DNA of 64,000 nucleotides from Amanita rubescens (lineage: Eukaryota; Basidiomycota; Agaricomycetes; Agaricales; Amanitaceae). This document shows positions 45,361 through 57,921 of this stretch, piece after piece. The notes under the pieces were generated by a model that was not told where the DNA came from, searched no databases, and was given only the letters and a program-made list of their open reading frames with translations. How positions within the stretch are numbered: the first letter of the stretch is position 1; each line of letters opens with the position of its first letter. The translations under genes and the position numbers were made by a program. Where the stretch lies: assembly GCA_015039365.1 (NCBI GenBank), contig WION01000183.1, positions 43,968 through 107,967 on the forward strand, written 5' to 3'.

Positions 45361-48070
45361 TCAAGAAAACATGTGCGTATCAAGGGCTACCGTTGGTTTC
45401 AACAGGGTCTGTTGTCTTCTAGTGCGATATCGCAACGCGAGACCAAGCCCTACCGTACCGAGGACATATGCCTGAACCTCGGGCGAACCTTGCCCGTCCA
45501 TCAACGATGGGTTAAAGTGATCCCCGGACAAAATATAGGTGACCTGCAAGTCGTCCGAGACGAACTCCTCGCGGATCATCTTGGACGTCTTGACCACGGA
45601 CTTGACGATCTCGTTGATGCACTCTCTCAACTCTTCCTTAAGCAAAGCCTTAATCTGCCCCGGCTCGACTTTCCAACCGATACTGATCAGGAGGTAAAAC
45701 AAAGAGCTACGGATTCCGCGATGAACCCGATCACCACTCATATTAGATAGCTGTTTATGTGTCAGAGCTCTCCAGCGGCCTGCAACGGCTTGCTTCTCTA
45801 CAACGCGTCCTCAGCGATGCGATTGACGTTGATTGTGGAAAAGGCACGTACCGCTGGCCCAGATATGTTCGTATGCGAAGTTGAGAATTTCATCCTGAGG
45901 TTCGTGGCCACGCCCAAAAACCCAGGAAGAGATGGCGGAGAAGCACACGTGGGTTATGCAGCTCTGGAAAGCAAGGATAGGGAACGACTCGTTGTCTTTT
46001 CCGGCGGTTTGCGCGAGGTGAAGCAATCGCTCGCCAATGAGATTAATGGAAATGTCTCGTGCCTGGATGTACAAGTTTTCCGTATCCGCGGTAGATGCAT
46101 AGGGGGCTGTAGGAGGAGCGGGTTGTTCGATGGAGATTAACTGCATAGCAGTTTGGTATATAGTGGAATTGAGTTCTTGTACCGTCCAACTAACGTCGGC
46201 CGCTGAGACCTGGTCGGTCATGAAAGCGAACTCGCGTGCGGCGGTCAACTCGACGGCTTGCGTGTCGACGAGCTTCTTGAGCTTGTCCCTCTGCTCACGG
46301 AGAGCCTGAAGCTCGGCTTGTGCTCTGCTATATTTCTCCTGAAACCGGTCAGAGTCGTTCTGTAGCTTCGTAAGATGGTATCGCACTTCACAAGACAGAA
46401 AAGGATCGATTTTGAATATTATAGCACCCTCTGCGACTGCTTTGTTTCTGATACAGGAGCCTTGAGGTAATGGATGTAAAGCGTAGCGATTTTTTTTGCT
46501 CACAGATAAGCGTCCGGTCTCAAGATGTCGATACCCCTCGACTTGAAATGATCCTCCAATTTGGAGAACAGATAATCGGAGGTAGCAAATCCCCCGACCG
46601 TAAAGATAGCCTGTACATCAAGTTGTTAGTCATGACACATCCAACTTCTTTGGAGATGTACTCTGATCGTCGTCGTCGTCTTCCTGGTCTGTTCTTCGAT
46701 GGCTTTTATAATGTTCTTTATGGCAGGTTCAAAAAACCTCGCAATGTCGATGCTATACACAATGAAATTTTATTATAGTACATTGAACGCATGGTAAACG
46801 TTTACCCATTGAGTTTGACACTGCCAGATTGAATATCGTATTCTGGATCATTCTCATCTCGACCAAAAGGTATAAAGTATGATCTCGAAGGTTCCCTAAA
46901 GCGGGGTTTCGTCGTTCTGTCGAAATAACTGGTCATAACAGCTATGTCTCTCTTCGTTCTGAACGTCGATCGACTAAGTTTCTCTAAAAAGCATGATTAG
47001 ATCAAGTACATCGCAAACTTGGTTATGCTGACCTGTCAGAAAAGTTTGCGCTCTACGGGTGACAAAGAATGAGCCCTGCAAAAGGCCTAAGAAAAGTAAG
47101 TGTTGCGTTACGGAAGGAGGAGTATCCGTACACTCAGCCGGAGCGATTTCTTTGAACGAGTCGCTACGCAACTCTGCTCTTGAACAAGTCGTTGATGCAT
47201 ATGAACTGATATCCACAGTTCCCCCTCCACAGTCAGCGACAATCATTCCATCATTGGCCTAACACCAGTCAGCAAGTCGAATACTGTAGTAGAATTGACC
47301 TACGTATTTCTCGAAAGTATCAGGAATTTTGTTTAGGCAAAAATGAAGACTGGCGTCGCCTTCGGTCACGAAGCTGATTCGTTCCAAGGCTTCATTTGCA
47401 TTGACCAATCCTGCGTTGATTGCCGCATCGCGCATGACTTGCTGTTGGCCTTCCCAGCCACTGGGGTGACTGAGGATAAACTCAAAGTTGTTCCCAACAG
47501 ATCTCAACATGTCATCTCCTTGTCGCTTTCGGATATACTGTTGTGTGGATATAGTCATGTATCTCAGCAGGTCGCTGAAGATGTCGATAGCTGACTTATT
47601 CCGAGGAAGTGCAGGTATGTCTTTATCATTGAACCGTTGCTCAGCAACAAGATGAGGTGGTCGAAGATATAGCTTGAACCTATATTATCATGTTAGAAGA
47701 GAGGCCGCTAATAAAAGGTCGGCGCACCATTCGGCTCGAATAAGACCTTCGATTTCCAGAAGGTCAGGATTGGTCTCTACGTCTGTTTCGGAGCCAACAG
47801 CAACGACCTTTCCATACTTGTCGTAACAAACAACACTTGGAATCTTGGAATCACCGCCGACCGTCTGCCCAGGGAACCTGGAAAGGAATCCTAAGATGAG
47901 GTGTCCGGTTGTCACTAGGATGCAACTCACTGGGTAACGCCATGAATTACTGGCGTTTCGTGGGGTATCAAGAACACGTAGGAGACGCCACTGAAGGTGG
48001 TGCCAATGTCAAATGCAATAACGAGTCTTCTTTGAGGCCCGTCATAAAGCTTTCTTTGCGGTAAAGACAT
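45361..48070 (-). CDS. Chimeric gene: Hsp70-like ATPase region fused to a coiled-coil helical protein
   Basis: Nine minus-strand exons (47931-48070, 47728-47877, 47304-47679, 47033-47258, 46806-46983, 46662-46752, 46504-46610, 45852-46447, 45361-45779) sum to 760 codons without a stop. Exons 1-7 and the first 54 nt of exon 8 match the Hsp70-like paralogue at 48.8-51.2 kb, with the same intron positions: FDIGTTFSGVSY, VADCGGGTVD, VGGFATSDYL and AVAEGAIIFKID. At about 46394 the sequence changes in frame to another protein. That part starts with a coiled coil (EKYSRAQAELQALREQRDK), then VQELNSTIYQTAMQLI, and continues across the next intron with GRWRALTHKQLSNM to a helical C-terminus. The second half resembles mushroom hypothetical proteins with a V..LN..I..xA pattern. 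Function unknown; ATP-dependent client or assembly roles would be guesses. Confidence 0.75.
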
Positions 48071-48772
48071 GCGGGACAGGCTGGCTGGATGTGGTACTTA
48101 GTCTAGATCTCTTGAGAGCATTCAATACGCACGTTTACGATGATCGTGTTAATATGGTAATCACAAAACAGGGTTATGGGCTATCCTCGTCATATGTACA
48201 ATACTTCAACTTAAGTCCACAGGCACATGTTCGATCATGAGTATCTCGGACATCTATCCAATCCCCGTAGGTTTTCTTTCGTCGTTATCATGCCATTCAA
48301 TTCCATTAATCATCGTATGGGGCATAGGATCTGGATGGAAACCGGTTCTTTCCGCTTGTGGAGGGCAGACTGTACCACGGTGCTCCTTGAGTCCAAGGCA
48401 GTATTCCGCAGCACGAGGGATCTTATCTCCGTCGTATCGCTTGGTTTGGATATTTGGAAGCCTGTTCTTTGATAGAAGTAAGGAATGAGGCGTCCAATGC
48501 ATCAAACCAACAGGCATGCCGCGGAGTCCGAGCACACCAGTTTATCATGACCGGGACCCGTGGCCGTGACAATCTTTTGTAACGTTTGTCATGATATCAT
48601 CGTCTTGAATCAGCTAACGACACATCTGCTAATAGAATATGCGCAGGTTAATGCAACCGTAACACAAGTTTTCAAGTCCCTAGAGGTTGGTACTTGTGAA
48701 TGTGGCTCAAGATCTGTTATAGTACATTTACGTAAACGGAAATACATTTGACGCTGAATATCATAAAATTCG
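48071..48772. other. Intergenic between the two Hsp70-like genes
   Basis: About 0.7 kb holding the promoter of the chimeric gene and the 3' flank of its paralogue (both minus). Overlapping short frames show no family. Confidence 0.45.
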
Positions 48773-51237
48773 TCAAGAACTGCGATGGACTGAGTCTGGG
48801 TCATAAACCAAGGATGCAGGCCCTCTGGGGCCCCAAAGTCACATAAGCATATGGTATATAATGTCTGTCGTCAACGTACCGTTTCTCCACTCCCTGGCGC
48901 ACAATGTACAGCGTCAGAGACGTTTCGTCGCAGCGGGGGAAAGACAAGACGTACATTCTCAATCCATGTGATCTGAGCTTTGAGCTCCGTTAACCCGAAG
49001 AGGAGAACAACATCGAATTCCAGCTGGTAGTACTTGTGACCGTGGGTATTATATTGAGGCGTAAGCGAGTTCTTGAGCTTGGTAACATCGGCAGTGACTT
49101 CACAAAGATCAAGAAAACGTCCTATTGGATGGAGCGACCGTTAGCACATCATTTATTATGCAGTGCCTCAGCTTGAGTTACGCACCTGGGTCTAGGTCGA
49201 TCCAATAGGGAGCTTTGTCCTTACGGTTTCGGTAGCATTTAATTTTTTCTGACCTGGTTCGCAGAGATTGGAATGCAGAATCTAAATAGAAGACGTGATA
49301 AGATGCTCTGAACTCTGTCTCTTCATCAACCTCGATATCCTATTGAAAATGTTAGTAGCTGGATGTCATATAAGCGTGAAATCTACCTTTTCCAGTATAA
49401 CTGAGAAGCGGTTCGGGATCCAAGTTTCCCCCGAGGCAACTTCAAAACAAGTGTGCTGCCGAGCAAGGTGGTCTTCAAGGATTGGGTTGAAGACATTGCA
49501 AAATTTAATTCCGTACGTGTATTTGGAGACTCGACTGGACACAAAATGATCGATTTTGTACATTATAGCACCCTCTGCGACGGCTTTGTTTCTGATACAA
49601 GTGTTTTAAGTTGATGGACGTCAGCAACAACGTTTTTGGCTCACAGATAAGCGTCCGGTCTCAGGATGTCGATACCTTTCAACCTGAAATGATCTTGCAA
49701 TTTGGAAAACAGGTAATCAGAGGTTGAAAATCCTCCAACCATAAAGATGGCCTACACGTCAAGTTGTGCGTTATGCAAAATTCAAGTTCATTAGAACGTA
49801 CTCTGATATTTGTCGCCGTCTTTCTGGTCTGTTCTTCAATGGTTTTGATAATGTCCTTTATGGCAGGTTCGAAAAACTGCGCAATGTCGGTGCTAAACGC
49901 AATGAAATTCACTATAGTACATTGAGCAGACGCCAGACGTTTACCCATCGAGTTTGATACTGCCAGATCGAATGTCGTGTTCCGGATCATTCTCATTTCG
50001 ACCAAAAGGTATAAAGTACGATCTCGAAGGTCCCCTGAAGCCGGGTTTCGTCATTCTATCGAAATACCTGACCATGACCTCTATGTCTCTCTTTGTTCCG
50101 AATGTCGATCCACGAAGCTTTTCTAGAAAGATAATTAGATTAAGTACATCTTGGATTTAGTTGTGCTGACTTGTCAGAAAAGCTTGCGCTCTCTGATTGA
50201 CGAAGAACGAGCCTTGCAAAAGGCCTGAAGAGGGTAAGTATTGGGTAGCGAAAGAAAAAGGAACACTGGTACAATCAGTAGGAGCGATTTCTTTGAACGA
50301 GGTATTTGTGGTGTTCAGTGTTCTTGCCCTGGTCATTTCCGCCTTCGATTGCGCATATGAACTAATATCTACAGTTCCTCCTCCACAGTCGGCGACTAGC
50401 ATTCCGTCCTTGGCCTGTCACTGGTCAGTACATTGGATACTGTAGGAGAATCGACCCACGTATTTCTTGAAAGTATCAGGAATTTTGCGTAGGCAAAAAT
50501 GCAGACTGGCCTCGCCTTCGGTCACGAAGCTGATTCGTTCTGAGGCTTCATTTCCGCTGACCAATCCTGCGCTGATTGCCGCCCGGCGCATTTCGGATTG
50601 CTGTTGGCCTTCCCATCCGTTGGGGTGACTAAGGATAAAATCGATATTGCTCCCGACAGATTCCAACATGATATCCCCTTGTCGTTCTCGAATATACTGC
50701 GTTGTGGATTTATACATGTATCTCAGAAGGTCGACGAAGATGTCAATAACTGATTTGTCGCGTGGAAGGGCAGGTAAGTCTGTAGCTTTGAACCCTTGCT
50801 CAGCAGCAAGATGAGGTGGTCGAAGATGTAACTTAAACCTATGTTATCATGTTAGGAGAGAAGCCGCTTATAAAGCCTTTTGTTGGAGCACACCATTCAG
50901 CTCGAACGAGACCTTCGACTTCCCGAAGTTCAGGATTGAGCTCTTCATCTGCTTCCGAACCAACAGCAACGACATTTCCATACTTGTCGTAACAAACGAC
51001 ACTTGGAATCTTGGAGTCACCGCCGACTGCCTGACCAGGGAACCTGGAAAGGAACCCCAAGATGAGGTGTCCGGTTGCCACTGGAACGGAAACTTACTGG
51101 GTAACGCCGTGAATTACTGGCGGTTCGCGGGGTATCAAAAACACGTAAGAGACACCACTGAAGGTGGTGCCAATGTCAAATGAAACGATGAGTTTCCTTT
51201 CAAACCCGTCATAAGGCTTTCTTTGCTGTGAAGACAT
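48773..51237 (-). CDS. Hsp70-like protein (HSPA12/non-canonical actin-fold ATPase)
   Basis: Twelve exons (51098-51237, 50894-51043, 50460-50838, 50171-50414, 49945-50122, 49802-49892, 49645-49751, 49387-49591, 49186-49339, 48955-49121, 48880-48893, 48773-48824) give 626 residues in one frame. Actin-fold ATPase motifs are seen: phosphate-1 FDIGTTFSGVSY (Asp21), phosphate-2 VADCGGGTVD (Asp232) and the adenosine motif VGGFSTSDYLFSK. The C-terminal part (SSRVSKYTYGIKF, ELKAQITW, GVEKRGPASLVYD) is the usual ending of fungal HSPA12-like proteins rather than an Hsp70 substrate-binding domain. A 14-nt microexon encodes Gly-Val-Glu-Lys. Such proteins are greatly expanded in mushrooms; their roles are unknown. 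It is the parent-like full-length neighbour of the chimeric gene. Confidence 0.85.
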
Positions 51238-52106
51238 GGATTGTGAGTTGCCTTTGTGCCCGGGTATAAGGGTATGTGGAATTAGAGTCCAAGGTTTCAA
51301 ATCATCGTTTCACACTGCACAGCATCTGTTGGCTTGATTTGGAGACGGGAAACTTTAAAAGAATTATATCTGCTAGTGATTTCGCTCACCGTATTAACCA
51401 TTTTGTGGTACATTTTCCGTATACTTACATATTCACAGGATTTCAGCAAGCTTGGAGTAGGATGCCAGAAAGTAGTGCCGCATCATTGACACTGATCGTT
51501 ATCATACAAGGTACTATAAATCAGAAGTGCTTACTACCGGACTGTGGCACCGTAGTGCTTCATATACATGTGGATTGTGTCGGTCACAACAAGTGGATAC
51601 TAGTATGCAACTTCCTCTTTTATAATTATTTAGTTTATTTGGCTTTCTAACTAATATAGGTGTAGCGCCGCAGGCAGAAAAAAAAAATTAATACTTAGTA
51701 TGAGAATGTGTGGGGAGGATGTCCAAAGGCGGTCAGCCTAAAGCGGTAGGTCAATTGAAACATATTGAACCTATAGTTAGACAGCCGTAATATGATATGG
51801 TGTCACCGAAACAGGGTTTATGGGCTATCCTTGTCATACAATATATATATATATGAACTTGAATAGTTACATTGACAGTTGCACAGCATGACGGCCTTCT
51901 GAGAGCCATGCCAGCTACTCGCACATTGGTGACGAACACCTCAAAGCATTGCAAGAAATGATCATAAATCGCAATCTTAGAGTGGACGCTGACGTTAAAG
52001 GCCTACAGGAACTGAAGTTAAAGACGCACAAAATGTGGCGCCAGATAATGTGCTGATCAGTCTAATATCATTGTGTGAAGACATGGAGATTGGTTTGATT
52101 TTGTCA
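51238..52106. other. Intergenic; no gene seen
   Basis: AT-rich sequence with a short (ta)n run at about 51.84 kb. The frame at 51276-51650 has no recognisable motif. Confidence 0.4.
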
Positions 52107-52310
52107 CTCATATGCGACGTTGAGAATTTCTTGCTGAGATTCGTGGCCACAGCCAAAAACCCATGAAGAGAGCGCGGTGAAGCACACGTGGGCTATGGCG
52201 CTCTGGAAAGCAAGGATAGGGAATGACTCGTCGTCCTAACGGCCTTTCCATACGTAACAAACAACACTTGGAATCTTGGAATCACCGTCAACTTGCCCAG
52301 CTCTCGTTTT
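52107..52310 (-). pseudogene. Mixed fragment of coiled-coil-gene and Hsp70-gene sequence
   Basis: 52107-52240 matches 45868-46000 (the helical part of the chimeric gene exon 8). It is followed immediately by 52240-52310, which matches 47805-47870 (Hsp70-like exon 2). The two families are adjacent here too, but in a different arrangement and without an open frame. Confidence 0.75.
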
Positions 52311-52624
52311 CAAAATTTCAGGCCCAAAGTCTGATTATACTTTTCGGCGATCGACCCACCGGTTAAGAAGACGCCTTTATTGGCTATAGTCGACTTGAGA
52401 AAAGCCCTTCGCGCTCAGCTTATACTATAGCTAGGCGTAGCCCGTAGACAAGGGACGTGAGCATAAATTATGGGTGTACATATATAGGACATATTACTGT
52501 AAGGTGGGGGGTATTTAATCGTATGAGTTTACAAGAGTTTCGTTACATCATTGTCTAGTAAAAAAAAGAGCACAAAGCATTGTGAAGTACAGCGTACATG
52601 AGTCCTGTCAAGAATACATCCAAT
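52311..52624. other. No gene seen
   Basis: 3' flank of POL1; nothing recognisable. Confidence 0.4.
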
Positions 52625-55600
52625 TCATATCTTCATAAACGAAAACAATCCCCCAAGATCCACCCAACGACGTCCACTCAAGTCAAGATAACGTTCAACA
52701 CATTCTCTGAGGGTTTGCAATAGATTGTGGTTTTGGTTAACCAGGGCCTCAACTTTGTCTAATTCCAAAGAGTTAATCGCCATAGTGCGTAGGATAAAGG
52801 ATCGACTTACCTAGATCGGTCGAGCCTGATGCCGATTTCTTCGCCTTCTCTCCATTAAACAAATAAGCAAAGTATCGCAGCTGATTGAATAACTGCAAGT
52901 CAGTATACTGTAGATCTCGATCAGCGCCGGATACTGGATAACAATTCTTTTGCACAAACTTCAAATTGAACTGAGCCTCGACACCCAGGTTGCAGACATC
53001 GTCGTCCATAAACGCTCATGATCCGGGTCCGATTGCCACACGTGGGATCATCACACACGGTCCAGCATTCATAGTACTTGGCAATCCACGTCCGTATTTG
53101 AACCTCCAACTGAACAAGAAGACTACCCAACGCAATCGATTTCTGGCATGACGGGCAAACTGCGCCTTGGTGACTAAGTATGCAGGACTGTGTAAATCAG
53201 TCAGCCAATTGACGGGCATGAAATCGAAGCTGAAATAGCATACTGAATCATGGACAGGCGCGAAGCTGAGCTCGCCTTGACAACCTCGGCATCGGACAAT
53301 GAACGGAGCGGCATCCTTGAATCTCTCTGCATCTGACATTTGGGAGTCGAAGGATGCGAAAACAAGTCCAGCCGAGCCTCCAGACGATGTATTACGATAT
53401 CGTTGAGGGTCCAGACCTAAATCAGCGTGAGTGAGCGAATGCTGGTAAAGTGGGTTTGGGAACGCCTACCTAGGCATTCTGCGAGTCTCGATCGATCAGT
53501 ACCCTCTATTTGTTCGCACAATCGCTCAATAGGCGGTAGAACCTGCTGAGACAGGTAGTGTTCATAGTCTATAACATCTCATTTAGCTTAAGCTCTTTGA
53601 TTTTCCAGGGATTCGACATACCGACGTTCAGATTCGACCTGCGAACTTCGTCAGGATGTCTGGCTCTGTCGGCCTGAGCAGTCTTTGCCGGTTCTTGCCC
53701 CTCTTCTCTGCAGAACACATAGGGAATTACATCGCCCCCCTTCGCTGTACCACCTTTGGCCTTCAATCTCAGACCTACTTGAACATGAGGCTGGTTTTTG
53801 CCGTCGGGGTAATCCTCTGGATTCTTGCTCAGACGCTGTAATAGTGATATGTTAGGTCGGCCCACGCGGATCAGTTTGCCGGGACTGACCTTGTGAATGA
53901 TGAAGTCATCCAGCTTCGTTTTTCCCGAACGAACATTATCCCCGATGGTAGTCAAATACTCGTGGATATTCTCGACGACGATCTCAGTGGGATCCCCAGA
54001 AAGTATTTGCTCCAACACGTATCTAGCACGCCGTTTAACGTCCATTTCACTGAATCATCTCAATCTACTCACTGTGACACGTTCTTGGACAACGCGCAAT
54101 ATTCTCGTCGTTTCATGTCAAGACCTTTGATTTCTACCGACGTCCTTGTGCCGTCTTCAACCTTGATAGCAGCGTACTTCTTTTTCTGAAGAAGTAGCAA
54201 TCGCTGGAAGATCCCATCAAGGTCGATTTCAAGGAGTTTATATCTATCATTGACAGCCTTCTTAAACTCTGACGAGATTCGAAGAGCCTCTGATAGTTCA
54301 AGGACGCCCGAATTGACAAAGACCGAGTCGGTATCGCCATATACAACCTGCGTGATCCGTGAGATAGTCGAAGGCAATCAAAACTGGGAGACTGATACTT
54401 CAAGTCCTAAAGACTCGGCCAACTCTCTGGTGTGCGTCAAAATTTCACGACCCTTGAACGTGGTCATGGCAGCGAGCGGTCGCGCGTAGAATCGTGAATA
54501 TTCAAAGCCCAGACATCCGTACATACTGTTCGCGGTCAGCTTTAGAGCTTGTTGTTTAATGTCGTACTGTCGTTTTCGGAGTTGGTTCTCAACGCTCGTG
54601 GAAATGAAATGAATGGCACTTACTTGCAGGAGTTTGGCGTGAGGTAGTGTTTTATCTTTCATCAGCGACTTGACTTGTCGACGTCGGCTCACAAGGGTTG
54701 CAATTAGTCGTGGTAGAACGCCCTGAGCAATGTCCGACGAAGGTGGATCAGGAATTTTCTCTTCACCATGCTATCGTGAACTGTCAGATTGGTCCCAAAT
54801 GCACGAGACTGTACCCACCTCGTCCTCTTCTTCGATGCTCTGAACTGTCGTAAAGTCGATATTCCACTCTTGGATGATACTTGGATACAAAGAGTTGAAG
54901 TCCATAACGAGGATGTACTTGTCGTGTAATCCTTTCTTGGGTTCAAACACGAGGCCTCCCTTGTACTTGTCACGTTTTCCTTTTGTTGTCTTTCCACCTT
55001 CTCCTTCGTCATCTTGAGCGTCGACTTTTTCTGCAGTTACGGCCTTCTTTCCCCACAGTTTATCGGGACATATGTATTTCAACCTGTGGAACTCGTGAAG
55101 AAGAATGTACTCGTTGCGCTCTGCGCGACCGCCATTCAGGGTTTTGTTCCTGTCGTGGAATGACATGAGTGTACCTTTCACGAGATACATGACTTACCAG
55201 GCATTTCCAGCAAGGTTCGTCAATTGCCTTGTCAGTGGCAGAATTTGCACTTTGGCAGCGATGGCCATTTGAAGGTGAGCATCAAGTTCACAATGTCGTA
55301 CAAAAGTTAGTAAGTGGTCTGCGCTACTGAGGTTGCCATCAAAGTATGTGACCGTGTCTTCGGGGTCGATATCCTGCCGCTCAATCTTGAGGTGTGTCTT
55401 GCACATTTCCGTAAGAGACCATGTTGTCGATGGCATCATGCTCTAGGGAGTTCATTCTCAGTCATATGAGCCAAAGCTTGGAAGCTTAAGTTACCTTTGC
55501 GCTATCGCTTGCCAAATCACAGAGCAGCCGACCATTGAGAAATCTCATGTTTGAGCCTTGCCTCCCAATAGACGGCCATTTGGAACGTCTGAACCGACCC

Positions 55601-57921
55601 AGGCGAGACCAATGGTCGGCTTTCAGTTCTCGCATGCGATGTAACAAGACATCGAGAGAGACACTGAGGAATTCGTGCCCGATAATAACGTCAGGATCCG
55701 CTTTGAAGATAGATACTTTAAACTTGTTGAGATTGTATATCGTAAAGGAAGAGATGACCGCACTTAGCAGCGTGTTTAGCAGCATACGCTCGTTCTTCGC
55801 AGGAGATATCGTGCCCTTTCCATTCGCCTTCGCTCGGGCTTCAAAGTTGGGCGGAAACTGATCTAGCGGTCGTACAAAGGTCTGCACCGTGCAAGGTAGC
55901 TTATCAGGTGGAGTAGGGTCGTCGATGTTCACTAGTGTCCGATTACGTGGCTGTGGTGGATATGGAGATCGCAAGCACTCACTATTATGCCAAATTCGAG
56001 AAGTGATGCATACGATCTCCCGTTGATTCTCTTTGTGGTTGACGATCGTCCGAACGCTCAAGTTCATAACCGTCAATGGCGGCAAGTCTTTTGGCGCGTC
56101 AGAATCAGTCTCGGAAAACGGGTTTATATCTTTTGGATTAGAAACGACGGCCTCTACTTTGCACCATGATATCTAGGATCCACGTTAGTTGCTGTTTGTT
56201 TAGTGAGACGGCGTATTACCCCTTGATTCTCGATCTTTGGGTGTTTAATCTGAAGCCAACATGGGCCCATGATCTTCCGTTTCATGACGAGTAACTCGAA
56301 GGCGGTCGTATTTGTACCAAATATCTGCTCAATTGACGGGCTGCACGCAGTCGTCGGTATCTGGGGCTCTGGTTATCATCAACTTTGGGTTGGTCGCGAA
56401 ATAGAACTTTGAGGAACTGACCATTGAACCCATAGACAACTTTGAGCCACTGCGATTCGCCTCGGGGTACTTTCTTTTCTCCAAATGCGTATTTACGTTT
56501 GACGAATTTGGCTTTCCAGGATTTGATATTGAGCTGCTTTCGGATCATGTCGAAGTCATTGTAAACGTCTTCCAGGGAAGGAACAACATCTGTATCGACA
56601 AGATTACCGTCTTCATCCTGTTCTGCAATCTTCTCGCGCGGAAGCGCAAATAAGTTCCGTTGCAGCCCTTCAATGGTGACGCAGCAAGAGAGCCACGCCC
56701 CAGTAACCTTGTCACGAAGTTTACCAGTAAAGTAGATTTTCCCGTCTAGCTCTAGATAATCCAACCAGAAGAAGCGAAGAGACCCATCAGGCTCGAGGAC
56801 TGACGCATCCTTAACAGTCGTGGAAGTACTAGCTGACGCCAGCGGCTCGAGGGTGTCCGATGTCGTTGTTGACAATGAATCATATACAGAGAGCCACGCG
56901 GGTGTCCCACCTTCGTGCAATTTGGCCTTGCGTGTTCCAGTATTATTGAACACGTCTTGCTTAGTTTGAATATCAACGGGCTTTTTCTTGACAGCGGGCC
57001 TTTTGAGGTCTTCATCGATATCCATAAAAGCGTCCATATCGATATCATCATAGGCATATTCATCAAAAGTCATATCGGCATCTGAACCGCTGTTGAAGTC
57101 CAACTGTGCAAGCCTTTCCATTGCCGGCGTTGCAGCTCCACTGTCGACTTTGATCCTCTTCTTTGGGCTGAACATGTGATCATCGCTCGAGGGGGCCATC
57201 AGCTCCTCAACATCGGAGGACCTATCTTCGTAAGAGGGTCCGGCGCGGAATGCGTCATAATCGATGGGTCCAGGAGAGGAAGGGCCAGAATCCGTATCTT
57301 GAACGGGGGAAGGCTTGCGCTTGCGCGATCTGACAATTCCAGTTGCAGGTGACGGTTGAGAGTCTATCGCCCCTAGCAGATTGGACATGAAGTCGGCTTC
57401 GGCCTCGGCAGAAACCTTGGGCCTGTAGGCATTGATTGAAGGCTCGACAGAAGGTTCGGGCTTGGCTTTTGCCTTTCCTTTGGACGAGGCGTCTTTTCCC
57501 TTCCCTTTGGACGAGGTATCTTTTCCCTTCTTTGCTAGAACGAAATCAGCCTCCGTTCAGAATTATTGGAACAGGCATACTCTTCTTCCGCTTTTTATCA
57601 TATTCTTCTTCTGATTCATCCTGTTGATCTTCCTCCATCCAATCCTCCATGCCATTGTCCATATATCCGGAGATGCCATCATCAACAATGAAATCATCTT
57701 TTTGCAAGCGTCCTCTGACAATGCTCTTGTACTGATCTTCTGAAACTTCGTCATAGATAGCGACATCTTGTTCCTGCGGCGTAACTTAGAGATGAAGTCT
57801 ACTATACGTGCCGCGTCGCGTCTCGTACCTTGATAGTCCGACCACCACCTTCCCTTGCACGTTTGTACTCGGCCAACTTGTCCAGTTTTGACTTTACATC
57901 GCGACGTGAGCGTTCCGACAT
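52625..57921 (-). CDS. POL1: DNA polymerase alpha catalytic subunit
   Basis: A complete, intron-rich minus-strand gene starts [19 protein letters not shown] at 57921 and ends GGLFSFMKI at 52625. Landmarks in order: the N-terminal DDFIVDDG acidic segment; an acidic/Ser-rich linker; [15 protein letters not shown]; the exonuclease-like region with [10 protein letters not shown] and [11 protein letters not shown]; motif [15 protein letters not shown] (about 54.89 kb); motif [20 protein letters not shown]; motif C YGDTDSVF (about 54.34 kb); [24 protein letters not shown]; and two C-terminal zinc modules (CRGCQGEL at 53.3 kb, CGNRTRIM...CLQPGC at 53.05 kb). It extends primase-made RNA primers at origins and lagging strands. 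All frame joins I checked used plausible splice sites, so it appears functional. The start is divergent from the MYND/DUF4470 gene. Confidence 0.95.

Noticed and set aside
48841..48960. Unspliced reading of the last part of the Hsp70-like gene
   Set aside because: Only splicing out 48894-48954 and 48825-48879 restores the family ending; the unspliced frame gives unrelated residues and a different phase.
53569..54189. Separate polymerase gene fragments
   Set aside because: All B-family polymerase pieces between 52.6 and 57.9 kb fit one POL1 gene in order with splice sites between them.
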